A stretch of 64,000 bases of DNA. Source: an uncultured Caldilineales bacterium (GTDB lineage Bacteria; Chloroflexota; Anaerolineae; JAAEKA01). The notes beneath the pieces are model-generated. The model searched no databases. It was not told where the DNA came from and saw only the letters and a program-made list of their open reading frames with translations. This document shows, in pieces, positions 39,834 through 49,392 of this stretch (position 1 is its first letter; every line of letters starts with the position of its first letter). The translations under genes and the position numbers were made by a program. The DNA is taken from NCBI GenBank assembly GCA_937907455.1, contig CALESQ010000076.1, positions 75,363 through 139,362 on the forward strand, read 5' to 3'.

Positions 39834-42203
39834 TTACATTCCCTGTAACAGCATGGTTAAAATCAGGCGGGCAGCGGCCTTGTCTAGCGGCTGGTTGTTG
39901 TTGCCGCATTTAGGACTTTGAATACAGCTTGGGCAGCCATCCTCGCACGGACAGGTGGCGATCACATCGTGAGCCGCGCGCCACAGCGCGGGCAACTCGG
40001 CAAAGCCGCGTTCGGCAATACCAACACCGCCGGGGAATCCATCGTAGATGAAGATCTGGGCCAGATCGGTGTCAGCGTGGCGTGGGGTACTCAGCCCGCC
40101 GATATCCCAACGGTCGCACATGGCAAAAAGCGGCAGCAATCCAATGCAGGCATGCTCGGCTGCATGGATGCCCCCCAGGAAATCCAGCCCGCGCCGCGCG
40201 CAGGCCGCGGCGATTTCGGGAGCCACGTCCCACCACAAGGCAGCGGTCTCGAAAGTGCTTTGCGGCAGTTGCAGCATCTCCTCGCCTAACACCTCATCTG
40301 AGTAGTGACGCAGGCGACGGTAGCCGACTACTTGCGAGGTAGTGCGCACCGCCCCGAAATAGGCATAGCCACCGGGGATGGGACGATGACGCAACGAACG
40401 GATGATGCGCACATCGCTCCACTCGCGCGCCGTGGTATAGTAGTCGGTTTCCACCGGACGCAACTGAGCAAAGCCGATGTCGTCGTCGTAATGTGTCACC
40501 AGATAGCTTTCGCCCTGGTGCAGGTAGATGGCCCCCGGATGCACGCGCTGCGGCGCACTGCTGCTTTCAATTTCTTCCAACACGCGGTTGGCGCGGGCTT
40601 CATCCAACAGGGCAAAGCGTCGGCCACCTGCCGAACGCAGGCTTACCTGCTCGGCGGGGTGCTGCGACGGCCCCTGATAGACCCAACGATCGCCGCGAAA
40701 TTCCAACACATTTTGCTGCTCCAGTTGCAACATAGCGGGCACGAAGCCGGGGCCAAACAGGGCTTCGTCGTCGAAGTGGCCCGGCGTGGCCGCGGTGCTG
40801 AGAGGTACCTCAACCGCGGCGCAAGGCAGGTGACGCGCCAACACGTAGAGATTGTCGGGGGCAATCAGGGCATGTTCGTGGGGGCGGCCAAACAGGTCAG
40901 CAGGGTGACGCATGAAGTATTGGTCCAGGGGATTGTCCTGGGCCACCAGCACGGCCAGTGAAGGTTCACTGCTGCGCCCGGCGCGCCCGGCCTGCTGCCA
41001 GAGGCTGGCAATGGTGCCGGGATAGCCCACCAGCACCGCGGCATCCAGCCCGCCCACATCAATGCCCAGTTCCAGGGCGTTGGTGGCGGTAACGCCGATC
41101 AGCTTGCCGCTGAACAGGTCAGCCTCGATTTGGCGGCGCTGCTCCGGTGTGTAGCCGGCACGGTAGGCGGCCACGCGGTCGCTTAGGGTCTGACTTTGTG
41201 GCGAGGCTGGGGCAGCACGGCCGCGGGGAGTTTTGCTCAGCTCGGCGCGGGCATAGCGCAGTATCAACTCGGCCACCTTGCGGGCACGTGTGAAGACAAT
41301 GGTGCGCGTTTGGTTTTCTATCAGCGTGGTGAAGAGCGTGGTGGCCTCGCTGTTGGCGCTGCGCCGTGCTGTTTTTGCCTTGTCGAGAAAGGGCGGGTTC
41401 CACAGCGCGAAGGTGCGTGGCCCTGCCGGGCTGCCATCCTCATCTATTACCTGAGCATCCAGCCCGGTGAGCGCGGCAAAATGCTGGCCGGGGTTGGCAA
41501 TGGTGGCGCTGGCGGCAATGAAGATCGGTTCGCTGCCATAGAGCGCAGCTACACGCCGCAGCCGACGCAACACACAGGCCACTTGAGACCCAAACACGCC
41601 GCGATAGGTATGCGCCTCATCTACCACTATGTAGCGCAGGTTGTGAAAGAAACTGGCCCACAGCGTGTGGTTGGGCAAAATACCCACATGCAGCATGTCG
41701 GGGTTGGTGAGGATGATTTGCCCCTGCTGACGCAGCTTGCTGCGGCGGCTTTGTGGTGTATCGCCGTCATACGAGCCGGCTGTCACCGGCAGCGCGGCAG
41801 GTTTGCGATTGCGGGCATCAGCCACGGTGCAGCCCAGCTCACCCAGACTGCGCAGTTGATCTTGAGCCAGCGCCTTGGTGGGGAACAGGTACAGGGCGCG
41901 GGCGGTGGGCTGTTGCAGGATGGCTTGCAAAACCGGCAGGTTGTAGGCCAGTGTTTTGCCGCTGGCGGTGCTGGTGACCAACACGACATGCCGTCCGGCC
42001 AGTGCCGCCTTGATTGCCTCGGCCTGATGCGCGTAGAGTCGTTCGATTCCCTGCGCGTGAAGCTGATCGCGCAGGGGGCGCGGCAAGGCGCGGCCCAACG
42101 CGGCGTAGCGCGCGCTGCGCCGCGGCATCTGCTCCAGGTGAATAAGCTGCCCCTGGTAAAAGGGCTGGCGTTTAAGGCGTTGCAGAAAGGCTTGAACATC
42201 CAT
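39834..42203 (-). CDS. mrfA: DEAD/DEAH helicase with C-terminal DUF1998 cysteine motif (MrfA/YprA-like)
   Basis: A 789-residue superfamily 2 helicase. Motifs: HQAEAIKAAL (Q-like), Walker A STASGKT, DEAH-box VVDEAHTY, ASATIANP (III), VFTRARKVAELI (IV), VTATNALELGIDVGGLDAAVLVGYPG (V) and QQAGRAGR (VI). The C-terminal DUF1998/MrfA zinc-binding domain holds CPCEDGCPSCIQSPKCG. In Bacillus, MrfA works with the nuclease MrfB in repair of mitomycin C damage; no mrfB is adjacent here. ATG at 42203 is the homology start. It is divergent from the Yip1-family gene. Confidence 0.92.
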   Translation of the reverse strand: MDVQAFLQRLKRQPFYQGQLIHLEQMPRRSARYAALGRALPRPLRDQLHAQGIERLYAHQAEAIKAALAGRHVVLVTSTASGKTLAYNLPVLQAILQQPTARALYLFPTKALAQDQLRSLGELGCTVADARNRKPAALPVTAGSYDGDTPQSRRSKLRQQGQIILTNPDMLHVGILPNHTLWASFFHNLRYIVVDEAHTYRGVFGSQVACVLRRLRRVAALYGSEPIFIAASATIANPGQHFAALTGLDAQVIDEDGSPAGPRTFALWNPPFLDKAKTARRSANSEATTLFTTLIENQTRTIVFTRARKVAELILRYARAELSKTPRGRAAPASPQSQTLSDRVAAYRAGYTPEQRRQIEADLFSGKLIGVTATNALELGIDVGGLDAAVLVGYPGTIASLWQQAGRAGRSSEPSLAVLVAQDNPLDQYFMRHPADLFGRPHEHALIAPDNLYVLARHLPCAAVEVPLSTAATPGHFDDEALFGPGFVPAMLQLEQQNVLEFRGDRWVYQGPSQHPAEQVSLRSAGGRRFALLDEARANRVLEEIESSSAPQRVHPGAIYLHQGESYLVTHYDDDIGFAQLRPVETDYYTTAREWSDVRIIRSLRHRPIPGGYAYFGAVRTTSQVVGYRRLRHYSDEVLGEEMLQLPQSTFETAALWWDVAPEIAAACARRGLDFLGGIHAAEHACIGLLPLFAMCDRWDIGGLSTPRHADTDLAQIFIYDGFPGGVGIAERGFAELPALWRAAHDVIATCPCEDGCPSCIQSPKCGNNNQPLDKAAARLILTMLLQGM

Positions 42204-42274
42204 GAGGTGTGGTCGCTGCCGGGTGATGGTGCTGCGCTGAATTGTACGGGCAGACGTGGCGGGTGTCAAGCAAG

Positions 42275-42303
42275 TGGACTTGTGTGGCTGGATCGGATAT
42301 AAT
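42275..42303 (+). promoter_or_regulatory. Promoter of the Yip1-family gene
   Basis: TGGACT (42275-42280) and a perfect TATAAT (42298-42303) are 17 nt apart. The start codon is at 42380. Confidence 0.7.
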
Positions 42304-42379
42304 GCGGCTGTGGAGATTTTTAGCCGGGCAGGGCCGAGGGTTTGTCTTGCTCCACTCAGGAAAGGGCGAAGGAACTGAT

Positions 42380-43108
42380 ATGGAAACCAATGACTTGTAT
42401 CCCCTGCCGCAGGGGGAGGATCTGCCAGCGGAGGTGGTGCCGACGGTGCTGCCTGAGAGCGGGGAGAGCCTCGCTGCGCTGCCCCCTGGGCACGCTTGGC
42501 CACCTAAACCCTGGCTAACGATCTGGACGGCACCGCGCAGTACCATACGGGCCATCCTTAACGCGGATCCAAAACGCTATGTGCTGGCGCTGGCGGCCCT
42601 TAGCGGCATCCTCAATTCGCTGAATCAGGCATCCTCGCGCAGTGTGGGTGATAGCCTGCCGCTTTGGGCGATCTTTTTGCTGGCGCTGATCCTCGGTCCC
42701 CTTGTCGGCATAATCAACCTGTATATCAGCGGTTTTATTTTGGACCTGTCCGCGCGTGCCTTTAAAGGCAGTGGTGATAGTGAACGGACGCGCACAGCCC
42801 TGGCGTGGGCCTCTATCCCGGCAATAGCCTCCCTGGTGTTGTGGCTGTTTGAACTGCTGCTTTACGGTGGAGATATGTTTACCACTATCGCACCGCGCCT
42901 TGAGAATAACCCGTTGCTGCTGCTTTTTCCTATAGTCGAATTTGTGTTAGCTGTGTGGGCCTTTTTCCTGCTGGTAAAGACGTTTGCCGAGGTGCAGCGT
43001 TTTTCTGCCTGGCGCAGTCTGGCGGCAATTTTACTCCCTGCCTTGATTGTGTTTGTGTTGTTGTTTGCCTGCCTGGTGGTCGTTATCGGCCTGAGAATTT
43101 CCCCCTGA
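42380..43108 (+). CDS. Yip1-family polytopic membrane protein
   Basis: A 242-residue protein. A Pro/Glu-rich N-terminal tail (1-50, WLTIWTAPRSTIRAILNADPKR) comes before five transmembrane helices (about 66-84, 95-122, 140-165, 185-205, 215-238). The TAPRSTIRAIL motif, just before the first helix, is typical of bacterial Yip1 proteins. Function in bacteria is unclear. The ATG at 42380 has AAGGAAC upstream. It has its own promoter and terminator. Confidence 0.75.
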   Translation: METNDLYPLPQGEDLPAEVVPTVLPESGESLAALPPGHAWPPKPWLTIWTAPRSTIRAILNADPKRYVLALAALSGILNSLNQASSRSVGDSLPLWAIFLLALILGPLVGIINLYISGFILDLSARAFKGSGDSERTRTALAWASIPAIASLVLWLFELLLYGGDMFTTIAPRLENNPLLLLFPIVEFVLAVWAFFLLVKTFAEVQRFSAWRSLAAILLPALIVFVLLFACLVVVIGLRISP

Positions 43109-43126
43109 GCTGTGTTGCTGCACAGT

Positions 43127-43166
43127 ACAGACCGGTTGAACTTGCTTCAGCCGGTCTGTTTTTTTG
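43127..43166 (+). terminator. Intrinsic terminator after the Yip1-family gene
   Basis: ACAGACCGG (43127-43135) and CCGGTCTGT (43151-43159) pair exactly, extended by TGAA/TTCA, and are followed by a run of six or seven T. Confidence 0.93.
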
Positions 43167-43296
43167 TTTTCAGACCCCCGTTAAAAACTTTATACTGTAA
43201 CTTGACAATAACCCCTTGCAAAAAGAGGGGAAACTCAGTACAATAGACCAATGCCCTGAAATGCAAGAGCCGATAGCTCTTGGCTACCGGCTCCGC

Positions 43297-43479
43297 TTAT
43301 TGGGCCTTGTTGAGGGTCTTGAGGCACTTGGTGCACACTGCCACGCTCTGCTGCTTGCCATCCACCATCAGGCGTGCTCGCTGAATGTTGATGTTCCAGC
43401 GGCGGTTGGTGTGGCGCATTGAGTGGCTGACATTGTGCCCGAACTGAGGGCCACGACCACAAACTTTGCACTTGGACAT
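43297..43479 (-). CDS. rpmB: 50S ribosomal protein L28
   Basis: A 60-residue ribosomal protein, typical of L28 in length. It has the start MSKCKVCGRGPQFGHNVSHS and a RRWNINIQRARL core. The CKVC pair and the later CTKC pair make it the zinc-binding (C+) form of L28. The ATG at 43479 has GAGGT upstream. It is alone on the minus strand, divergent from the Asp23 gene; in many Gram-positive-type genomes L28 lies next to the Asp23/fakA pair, as here. Confidence 0.97.
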   Translation of the reverse strand: MSKCKVCGRGPQFGHNVSHSMRHTNRRWNINIQRARLMVDGKQQSVAVCTKCLKTLNKAQ

Positions 43480-43604
43480 TGAAATACCTCGTTAGCAAAT
43501 GAAAACCCCGGAGCTTGACGCCTCGGGGTATGATCCCGGCATGAACAAGGGCTATCTTAACACAGCCCGTCTTAATCTGCAAACTCTGGTGTGGACATCA
43601 CACA

Positions 43605-43976
43605 ATGACTCTACGCGCAAATCAATTCGGACGTATTCAGGTTTCCCAGGCTGCCATCACGGCGCTGGCAGCGGACGCTGTTAAGCAAAGCTACGGCGTG
43701 GTGGGCATGAGCAGCCGCAACCGGTTGGATGAGTTGACCGGCCCGCTGCAACGCGCCCATCAGCGCGGGGTGGAAATCCGTGAAGAGGCTGATGGCCTGG
43801 TGGTGGACTTGTATATTATTGTAGAATACGGCATCCGCATCAGCGAAGTAGCTTCCGGCGTGATGCGCCGCGTTTACTACACGCTGAAGGAAAGCGCGGG
43901 TTTGCCGGTTCAGGCTGTCAACGTTCACGTTCAAGGCTTACGCGTTAACGATTCCGGTTCAGCAAAGCCTCATTGA
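43605..43976 (+). CDS. Asp23/Gls24-family envelope stress protein
   Basis: A 123-residue protein with the Asp23/DUF322 pattern: GRIQVSQAAITALAADAVKQSYGVVGMSS at the start, VDLYIIVEYGIRISEVASGVMRRVYYTL in the middle and VQAVNVHVQGLRV at the end. Members associate with the membrane and affect envelope stress response. It lies directly before fakA, the common order YloU-YloV in Firmicutes; fakA's upstream TTG overlaps its stop codon. Confidence 0.92.
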   Translation: MTLRANQFGRIQVSQAAITALAADAVKQSYGVVGMSSRNRLDELTGPLQRAHQRGVEIREEADGLVVDLYIIVEYGIRISEVASGVMRRVYYTLKESAGLPVQAVNVHVQGLRVNDSGSAKPH

Positions 43977-44020
43977 GACCCTTTGGGTTTCTTTCTATTC
44001 CAGCATCACGAGAAAAAGCA

Positions 44021-45802
44021 TTGAGCAGCAAAGCACCATTCCGCCTCGACAAGCGCAGCAGCGGCAAACGCGCCCGTAAAACTGTCCTCCCTACCACCGG
44101 CTTGCCTGTCTCCGAGGCAAAAAGCCCTAAACAGGCTATCAACGGCCATCAGCTCAAGACGATGTTTAGCGCAGGGTATGCCTGGCTGGAAAACCATAAA
44201 GAAACTGTCAACGCGCTGAATGTGTTTCCGGTTCCCGATGGCGACACCGGCACCAACATGTTCCTTACCATGCGCGCCGCGTTTCGCGAAATTGACCACA
44301 GCGATGACAGCGATGCCGGTCACATTGCTCAGGCCATCGCTCAAGGCGCGCTGATGGGCGCCCGTGGCAATTCCGGCGTGATCCTGTCGCAGATTCTGCG
44401 CGGCATTGCCCATGCCTTCCGCCAAAAGGCGCTTGTCAGTGCCTACGACCTGGCGCAGGGGCTGCGCCAGGGTGCAGAAACCGCCTACAAAGGCGTGGTC
44501 AAACCGGTGGAGGGCACTATCCTCACCGTGATCCGTCAGGCCGCGGATGCTGCCTTGCGTGCCGCCGATGTAGATGACAGCCTGGAATTTGTGCTGGGTC
44601 ACACCGTGCAGGCCGCAGGTGAGGCCGTGGAGCAAACCCCGCGCCTGCTGCCGGTGCTGGCCAAGGCTGGCGTGGTAGATTCCGGCGGCAAGGGGCTGTA
44701 CTATATTCTGGAAGGCATGTATCGCAGTTTGCGCGGGGAAAGCACCGCTCTATCCGCAGACAAGGCTGCCAGCCCAGCGCCCGCCGCCGATGCCGTGGCG
44801 CTCGACCCTCACAACCTGCCGCCTATTCGCTATGGCTTTGACGTGCAGTTTCTGGTGTGGGGCAACAATCTGGATGTGGCGGCAATTCGCCAGTGGATGA
44901 TTGATCACGGTGATTTTGCTTTGGTGGAAGGCAGCAAAACGCTGGTGAAGGTGCATGTGCACGTCTTTGATCCCAGCAAGCCGCTGGCTTATGGCGTGCA
45001 GCAGGGCTTTCTCACCGATGTAGTGGTAGAGAACATGGATGCTATGGCCGCGGCTGGCATGATCCCTGAGGATGTTAAGGATGAGCTAAGCACCGCGCCC
45101 ACCGCACCGGAACCGGCGGAGCAGGCGGAGCAGGTGGAGCCGCTGGGAGTGGTAGCGGTGTCGCCTGGCCCTGGTCTTAGCGAGGTGTTTGCCAGCCTGG
45201 GCGCTGGCCGGATTATTGCCGGCGGCCAAACCATGAATCCCAGCATTCAGGAGATTCTGGAAGCGATTCGCGCCTTGCCCGCCGAGCAGGTACTGGTGCT
45301 GCCCAACAATGGCAACGTGGTGATGGCCGCGCAGGCTGCCGCGGCCGAGGCTGCCCGCACCGGCAAACCCACCCAGGTGATCCCCAGCCGCACCGCGCCG
45401 CAAGGCATCAGCGCACTGCTGGCCTTCAACCCACAGGCCGACGTGCAGCAGAATGTGGCAGCGATGAATCGCGCGCTGGGGCAGATCCGCACGGGCGAGG
45501 TGACCTATGCTGTGCGCGCTGCCGAAATGGATGGCGTGGCTGTGCAGGCAGGTGATGTGATTGGTCTGCTGGATGATGTGCTCACCACACGCTCGGACAC
45601 GCCGCAACAGGTCGTGTTCAACCTGCTGCAACAGATGAACGCTGCCACTGCCGAGATCATCACTGTGTACTTCGGCGAGCAAACCAGCGAAGCCGCGGCC
45701 GACGAGCTGGGCGCTGCCCTGCGCGCTGCTTATCCTGATCAGGAAGTTGAAGTGGTGCCGGGTGGGCAGCCACATTACCATTATATTGTATCGGCGGAAT
45801 AA
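44021..45802 (+). CDS. fakA: Fatty acid kinase, ATP-binding subunit
   Basis: Phosphorylates fatty acids held by a DegV-family FakB protein, for phospholipid synthesis. The DhaL domain begins at NGHQLKTMFSAGYAWL and holds the ATP/Mg motif NVFPVPDGDTGTNM, GALMGARGNSGVILSQ and SGGKGLYYILEG. A middle domain (about 270-350) and a C-terminal domain (VAVSPGPGLSEVFASLGA, LPNNGNVVMAA) complete the family layout. No ATG exists before the DhaL core. I use the TTG at 44021; a TTG at 43973, overlapping the Asp23 stop as TTGA, is equally possible. The extra basic N-terminus of 40-60 residues is unusual. fakB follows 18 bp later. Confidence 0.92.
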   Translation: MSSKAPFRLDKRSSGKRARKTVLPTTGLPVSEAKSPKQAINGHQLKTMFSAGYAWLENHKETVNALNVFPVPDGDTGTNMFLTMRAAFREIDHSDDSDAGHIAQAIAQGALMGARGNSGVILSQILRGIAHAFRQKALVSAYDLAQGLRQGAETAYKGVVKPVEGTILTVIRQAADAALRAADVDDSLEFVLGHTVQAAGEAVEQTPRLLPVLAKAGVVDSGGKGLYYILEGMYRSLRGESTALSADKAASPAPAADAVALDPHNLPPIRYGFDVQFLVWGNNLDVAAIRQWMIDHGDFALVEGSKTLVKVHVHVFDPSKPLAYGVQQGFLTDVVVENMDAMAAAGMIPEDVKDELSTAPTAPEPAEQAEQVEPLGVVAVSPGPGLSEVFASLGAGRIIAGGQTMNPSIQEILEAIRALPAEQVLVLPNNGNVVMAAQAAAAEAARTGKPTQVIPSRTAPQGISALLAFNPQADVQQNVAAMNRALGQIRTGEVTYAVRAAEMDGVAVQAGDVIGLLDDVLTTRSDTPQQVVFNLLQQMNAATAEIITVYFGEQTSEAAADELGAALRAAYPDQEVEVVPGGQPHYHYIVSAE

Positions 45803-45820
45803 TACCGCCAGGAGTATCGT

Positions 45821-46684
45821 GTGACGCGCGTCGCTGTAGTAACCGATAGCAATGCTTATTTATCTCCGCGCCTGGCGCAACGGCTGAATGTGCATGTATT
45901 GCCGCACACCATCCACCTGCCTCAGGGCACGTTCCGCGAAGGGGTTGATCTGCTGCCGTCCGACTATTATCGGCTGCTGCAACAGGCCCCCCCTCGCGTC
46001 CTGCCGCGGGCATCTGGCCCTTCGGTGGAAAGCTTTGTCGAGCTGTATGGTCGCCTGCTGAAGCAAACCGATCAAATTGTATCGCTGCATGTTTCCAGCC
46101 ATCTGAGCAACACCGTGCAAAATGCCCAGGCTGCGCGCCGCTACTATCTGGGGCGCTGCACCATCGAGGTGATTGACAGCCTGTCGGCCACCGTGGGATT
46201 GAGCTACCTGGTGCAAGCTGCTGCCGTTGCGGCCAATGCGGGGCACAACTTGGAAGAGTGCATTCGCCTGGTGCGTGGCCTGATGCCGCATATCTATTTG
46301 TTTTTCCTGGTGAAGCACCTGCCTTATCTGGAGCGCGAGAACCGCATCAGTCCGGCACAGTCTTTTTTGGGCAGCATGTTGTCTATCATGCCGCTGGTGC
46401 AAATTGAAGACGGCGAAATTATCCCGCTGGAAAAGGTGCGCAACGCACAACAGGGCGTGGACAAGCTGTTTGATTATGTATCGGAGTTCGGTACCCTGAA
46501 AAAGGCGGCCCTGCTGCAAAATGGCTTTGCCAAAGAAGAACAAGTTCTGCTGGAGCGGCTGCAGGTAGCCTATCCCGGGCAAAACTTCAATCTGTTAACC
46601 TGCAATCCTTCGCTGGCCGTGCATCTTGGCCCTGATGCCATGGGTGTGGTGGTGCTGGAAGAGATCAATCAGGGGGCCGTGTGA
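45821..46684 (+). CDS. fakB: DegV-family fatty-acid-binding protein (FakB-like)
   Basis: A 287-residue DegV protein that binds a fatty acid and presents it to FakA. It starts VAVVTDSNAYLSP (usual TDSxxdl), has LPRASGPSVESF (usual TSQPSP), VSLHVSSHLSNTVQNAQ (SSxLSGTxQ) and VIDSLSATVGLSYLV (DSxxxsxG). GTG start at 45821 with CAGGAG upstream. Its stop overlaps the recG GTG start (GTGA), so the two are translationally coupled. Position after fakA supports the role. Confidence 0.92.
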   Translation: MTRVAVVTDSNAYLSPRLAQRLNVHVLPHTIHLPQGTFREGVDLLPSDYYRLLQQAPPRVLPRASGPSVESFVELYGRLLKQTDQIVSLHVSSHLSNTVQNAQAARRYYLGRCTIEVIDSLSATVGLSYLVQAAAVAANAGHNLEECIRLVRGLMPHIYLFFLVKHLPYLERENRISPAQSFLGSMLSIMPLVQIEDGEIIPLEKVRNAQQGVDKLFDYVSEFGTLKKAALLQNGFAKEEQVLLERLQVAYPGQNFNLLTCNPSLAVHLGPDAMGVVVLEEINQGAV

Positions 46685-49392
46685 ATAAAGCCATCGAACG
46701 TTTAAAAAAAGTTTTTGAATACGAGCAGAACCAGGGCTATCGCAACAAAGCGGTGATCGGTGGCCTGGGACGCTTGGCCGAACGCTGGCAACTGGATGCC
46801 CAGCGCGAAGCCACGTTGCCCGGTCAGACAGCCCTGCTGAGCCATATCATAGACGGCCTGAATCGCTACAGCCAACTGAGCGTAGCCGAACGTAAGGAAG
46901 CGCTGGATGTAATGCGTCGTCTGGCCGAGCAGTGGGATGCCCCACCCGCTGGCCTGACGATGTTGACGCCGCCCCAGCCCGCGGCACCTGCTGCCGCGCC
47001 GCGGCCTCAGCCGGCGGTGGCAGCTTCGCCCAAACCGGCGGCGCCTCAGCCTAAACCAGTCGCAGCGCAGCCTCAACCTGGGGTGACTCAGCCTAAAGCC
47101 GCCGCGCCTTCCTCTCAGCCCAAACCGGCTCCGGCGTTGCCTAAACCGGCGCGTCAACCAGCCCCGTCCAAGCCGACGCACGGCAAGCCGGCGGCGGCCC
47201 CGCGCACACCGGGCGGCTCATTGCAGCCGCTGGGATCAGCCTATGCCGGTACGCGGCCCACGCCGGTGGGCACGGCCAGCCTGAATGCTTCGGTGAGTCG
47301 TATCCCTGGCATTGGCACGCGCTATTCCGAGCGGCTGGCAAAGCTTAACCTGCACACCGTGGGCGATATGCTATGGTTTGTGCCGCGACGCTACGATGAC
47401 TACCGCAGCATGAAGCCCATCTGCCAACTGCGCGATGGTGAGCAGGTGACAGTGCTGGCTAACGTGTGGGAGGTGCGTACCAAGCGCCTGGCTGGCCGCG
47501 GGGCAGCCATCACCACGGCTGTGCTGGCCGATTCCACGGCTACCATTGAGGTGAGCTGGTTTAACCCGCACATAGCCAAGCGTCTGCATCAGGGGCAGGC
47601 CTATGTCTTCAGCGGCAAGGTGCAGAGTTACCTGGGGCGCTTGCAGATGCGCAGCCCTGAATTTCAGTCACCTGATGACACGCTGTTGCATGCCGGGCGT
47701 TTGTCGCCGGTTTATCCGCTTACCGAGGGGATCAGCGCGCATTGGATGCGTGAAACACAAAAACGCGTAGTGAACGAATGGGGCCATCGTGTGTTCGATC
47801 ACCTGCCAGAGGAGCTTCGCCGCCGCGCTGATCTGGTTAGCTTGCCAGAAGCGTTGGATCAGGTACATTTCCCCAACAGCCTGGAAAGCCTGGCCGAGGC
47901 AAGACGCAGGCTGGCCTTCGATGAGCTATTCTTCATTCAATTAGGCGTGTTGCAGGCGCGCGTGCAGTTTCGCGCTTTGCCAGCACCGCGCTTTGCTATC
48001 AGCGAGGCTGATCAGGCGGCCTTCCTCGCCGCCCTGCCCTTCAGCTTTACGGCAGCGCAGGCGCGTGCCACGCAGGCTATTCTCGATGATCTGGCCGATG
48101 AGCGCCCGATGAGCCGCCTGCTGCAGGGCGATGTTGGTTCTGGCAAAACCGCCGTGGCCGCCAACGCCATGTGGGCGGTGGTGAGCAACCGCGGTCAGGC
48201 CGCGATGATGGCTCCCACAGAGATTCTGGCAGAGCAGCACTACCGCAGCCTGAGCCGCCTGTTTGCCGGTCTCACGGTGGGCGACCGTCCCGTGCGGGTG
48301 GCCTTGCTGACGGGCAATGTGCGCGGGGCCGACCGCGCGGCAACGCTGGCCGGGCTGGCCTCCGGCGCGATAGATATTGCCGTGGGGACGCAGGCTCTGA
48401 TTCAGGAAGGGGTGACGTTTGCTTCGCTGGGGCTGGCGGTGATTGATGAGCAGCATCGTTTTGGGGTGCGCCAGCGCGCCACCCTGCGCGGGGCCGCGGA
48501 GCCAGGTGAGGAAACCGCCGACTCAGCCCAACCCGCTGCGACAGAGGTGCAGGCTCCTGCCCCTCACCTGTTGGTGATGACTGCCACCCCGATCCCGCGC
48601 ACGCTGTCGTTGACGATCTTCGGCGACCTGGATGCCTCGGTGATTGACGAAATGCCACCGGGGCGCCAGCCAATCAAAACCCGCTGGTTTACTGTGCGCG
48701 AGCGTGAACGCGCCTACAACCTGGTGCGCCGCCAGGTAGACGAGGGTCGTCAGGCTTTCATTATCTATCCGCTGGTAGAGGAATCGGAAAGCCTTGCTGC
48801 CAAAGCTGCACTGCCACAGTTTGATTTGCTGAGCAAAGAGGTGTTTTCCACGTTGCGTTTGGGCCTGCTGCATGGGCGCATGAAAAGCGCAGAAAAAGAA
48901 GCGGTGATGCTGGCGATGCAGCGCGGCGAAATTGATATTCTGGTGGCTACCTCGGTGGTTGAGGTCGGTATTGATATTCCCAATGCCACTATCATTATGA
49001 TCGAAGACGCCGAACGTTTTGGCCTGGCGCAGTTGCATCAGTTTCGCGGGCGTGTGGGCCGCGGTCCCCATGCTTCGTACTGCATTCTGGTGTCCGACTC
49101 GGCTACTCCCAATGCCGAAGAGCGCCTGCGCGCTTTGGAGCAGTCGCAGGACGGCTTTGTACTGGCCGAAAAAGATCTGCAACTGCGCGGCCCAGGCGAT
49201 TTCTTCGGCACACGGCAAAGCGGCCTGCCTGATCTGAAAATGGCTCAACTGGGCGATTTGCGCACGCTGGAACAGGCGCGCAGCGCCGCCGAGCAAGTAT
49301 TGGAGCAGGACCCTGAGCTGAGTCGGCCCGAACATCTGGCATTGGCGCGCAAGGTACGCCGCTTCTGGCGCAACGAAGGAGATGTAAGCTGA
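46681..49392 (+). CDS. recG: ATP-dependent DNA helicase RecG with Pro/Ala-rich insert
   Basis: Branch-migration helicase that regresses stalled forks. In 903 residues: an N-terminal helical region (1-85), a low-complexity insert of about 90 residues of Pro/Ala/Lys/Gln (about 90-190), the wedge OB-fold (about 200-380; VSRIPGIGTRYSERLAKLNL, DMLWFVPRRYDDY), then motor motifs LLQGDVGSGKT, APTEILAEQHY, VIDEQHRFGVRQR, MTATPIPRTLSL, VATSVVEVGIDIPNATIIMIE and QFRGRVGRG. The Pro/Ala insert makes it longer than usual (about 690-820). GTG start overlaps the fakB stop; its own stop overlaps coaD's ATG as TGATG. Confidence 0.96.
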   Translation: MNKAIERLKKVFEYEQNQGYRNKAVIGGLGRLAERWQLDAQREATLPGQTALLSHIIDGLNRYSQLSVAERKEALDVMRRLAEQWDAPPAGLTMLTPPQPAAPAAAPRPQPAVAASPKPAAPQPKPVAAQPQPGVTQPKAAAPSSQPKPAPALPKPARQPAPSKPTHGKPAAAPRTPGGSLQPLGSAYAGTRPTPVGTASLNASVSRIPGIGTRYSERLAKLNLHTVGDMLWFVPRRYDDYRSMKPICQLRDGEQVTVLANVWEVRTKRLAGRGAAITTAVLADSTATIEVSWFNPHIAKRLHQGQAYVFSGKVQSYLGRLQMRSPEFQSPDDTLLHAGRLSPVYPLTEGISAHWMRETQKRVVNEWGHRVFDHLPEELRRRADLVSLPEALDQVHFPNSLESLAEARRRLAFDELFFIQLGVLQARVQFRALPAPRFAISEADQAAFLAALPFSFTAAQARATQAILDDLADERPMSRLLQGDVGSGKTAVAANAMWAVVSNRGQAAMMAPTEILAEQHYRSLSRLFAGLTVGDRPVRVALLTGNVRGADRAATLAGLASGAIDIAVGTQALIQEGVTFASLGLAVIDEQHRFGVRQRATLRGAAEPGEETADSAQPAATEVQAPAPHLLVMTATPIPRTLSLTIFGDLDASVIDEMPPGRQPIKTRWFTVRERERAYNLVRRQVDEGRQAFIIYPLVEESESLAAKAALPQFDLLSKEVFSTLRLGLLHGRMKSAEKEAVMLAMQRGEIDILVATSVVEVGIDIPNATIIMIEDAERFGLAQLHQFRGRVGRGPHASYCILVSDSATPNAEERLRALEQSQDGFVLAEKDLQLRGPGDFFGTRQSGLPDLKMAQLGDLRTLEQARSAAEQVLEQDPELSRPEHLALARKVRRFWRNEGDVS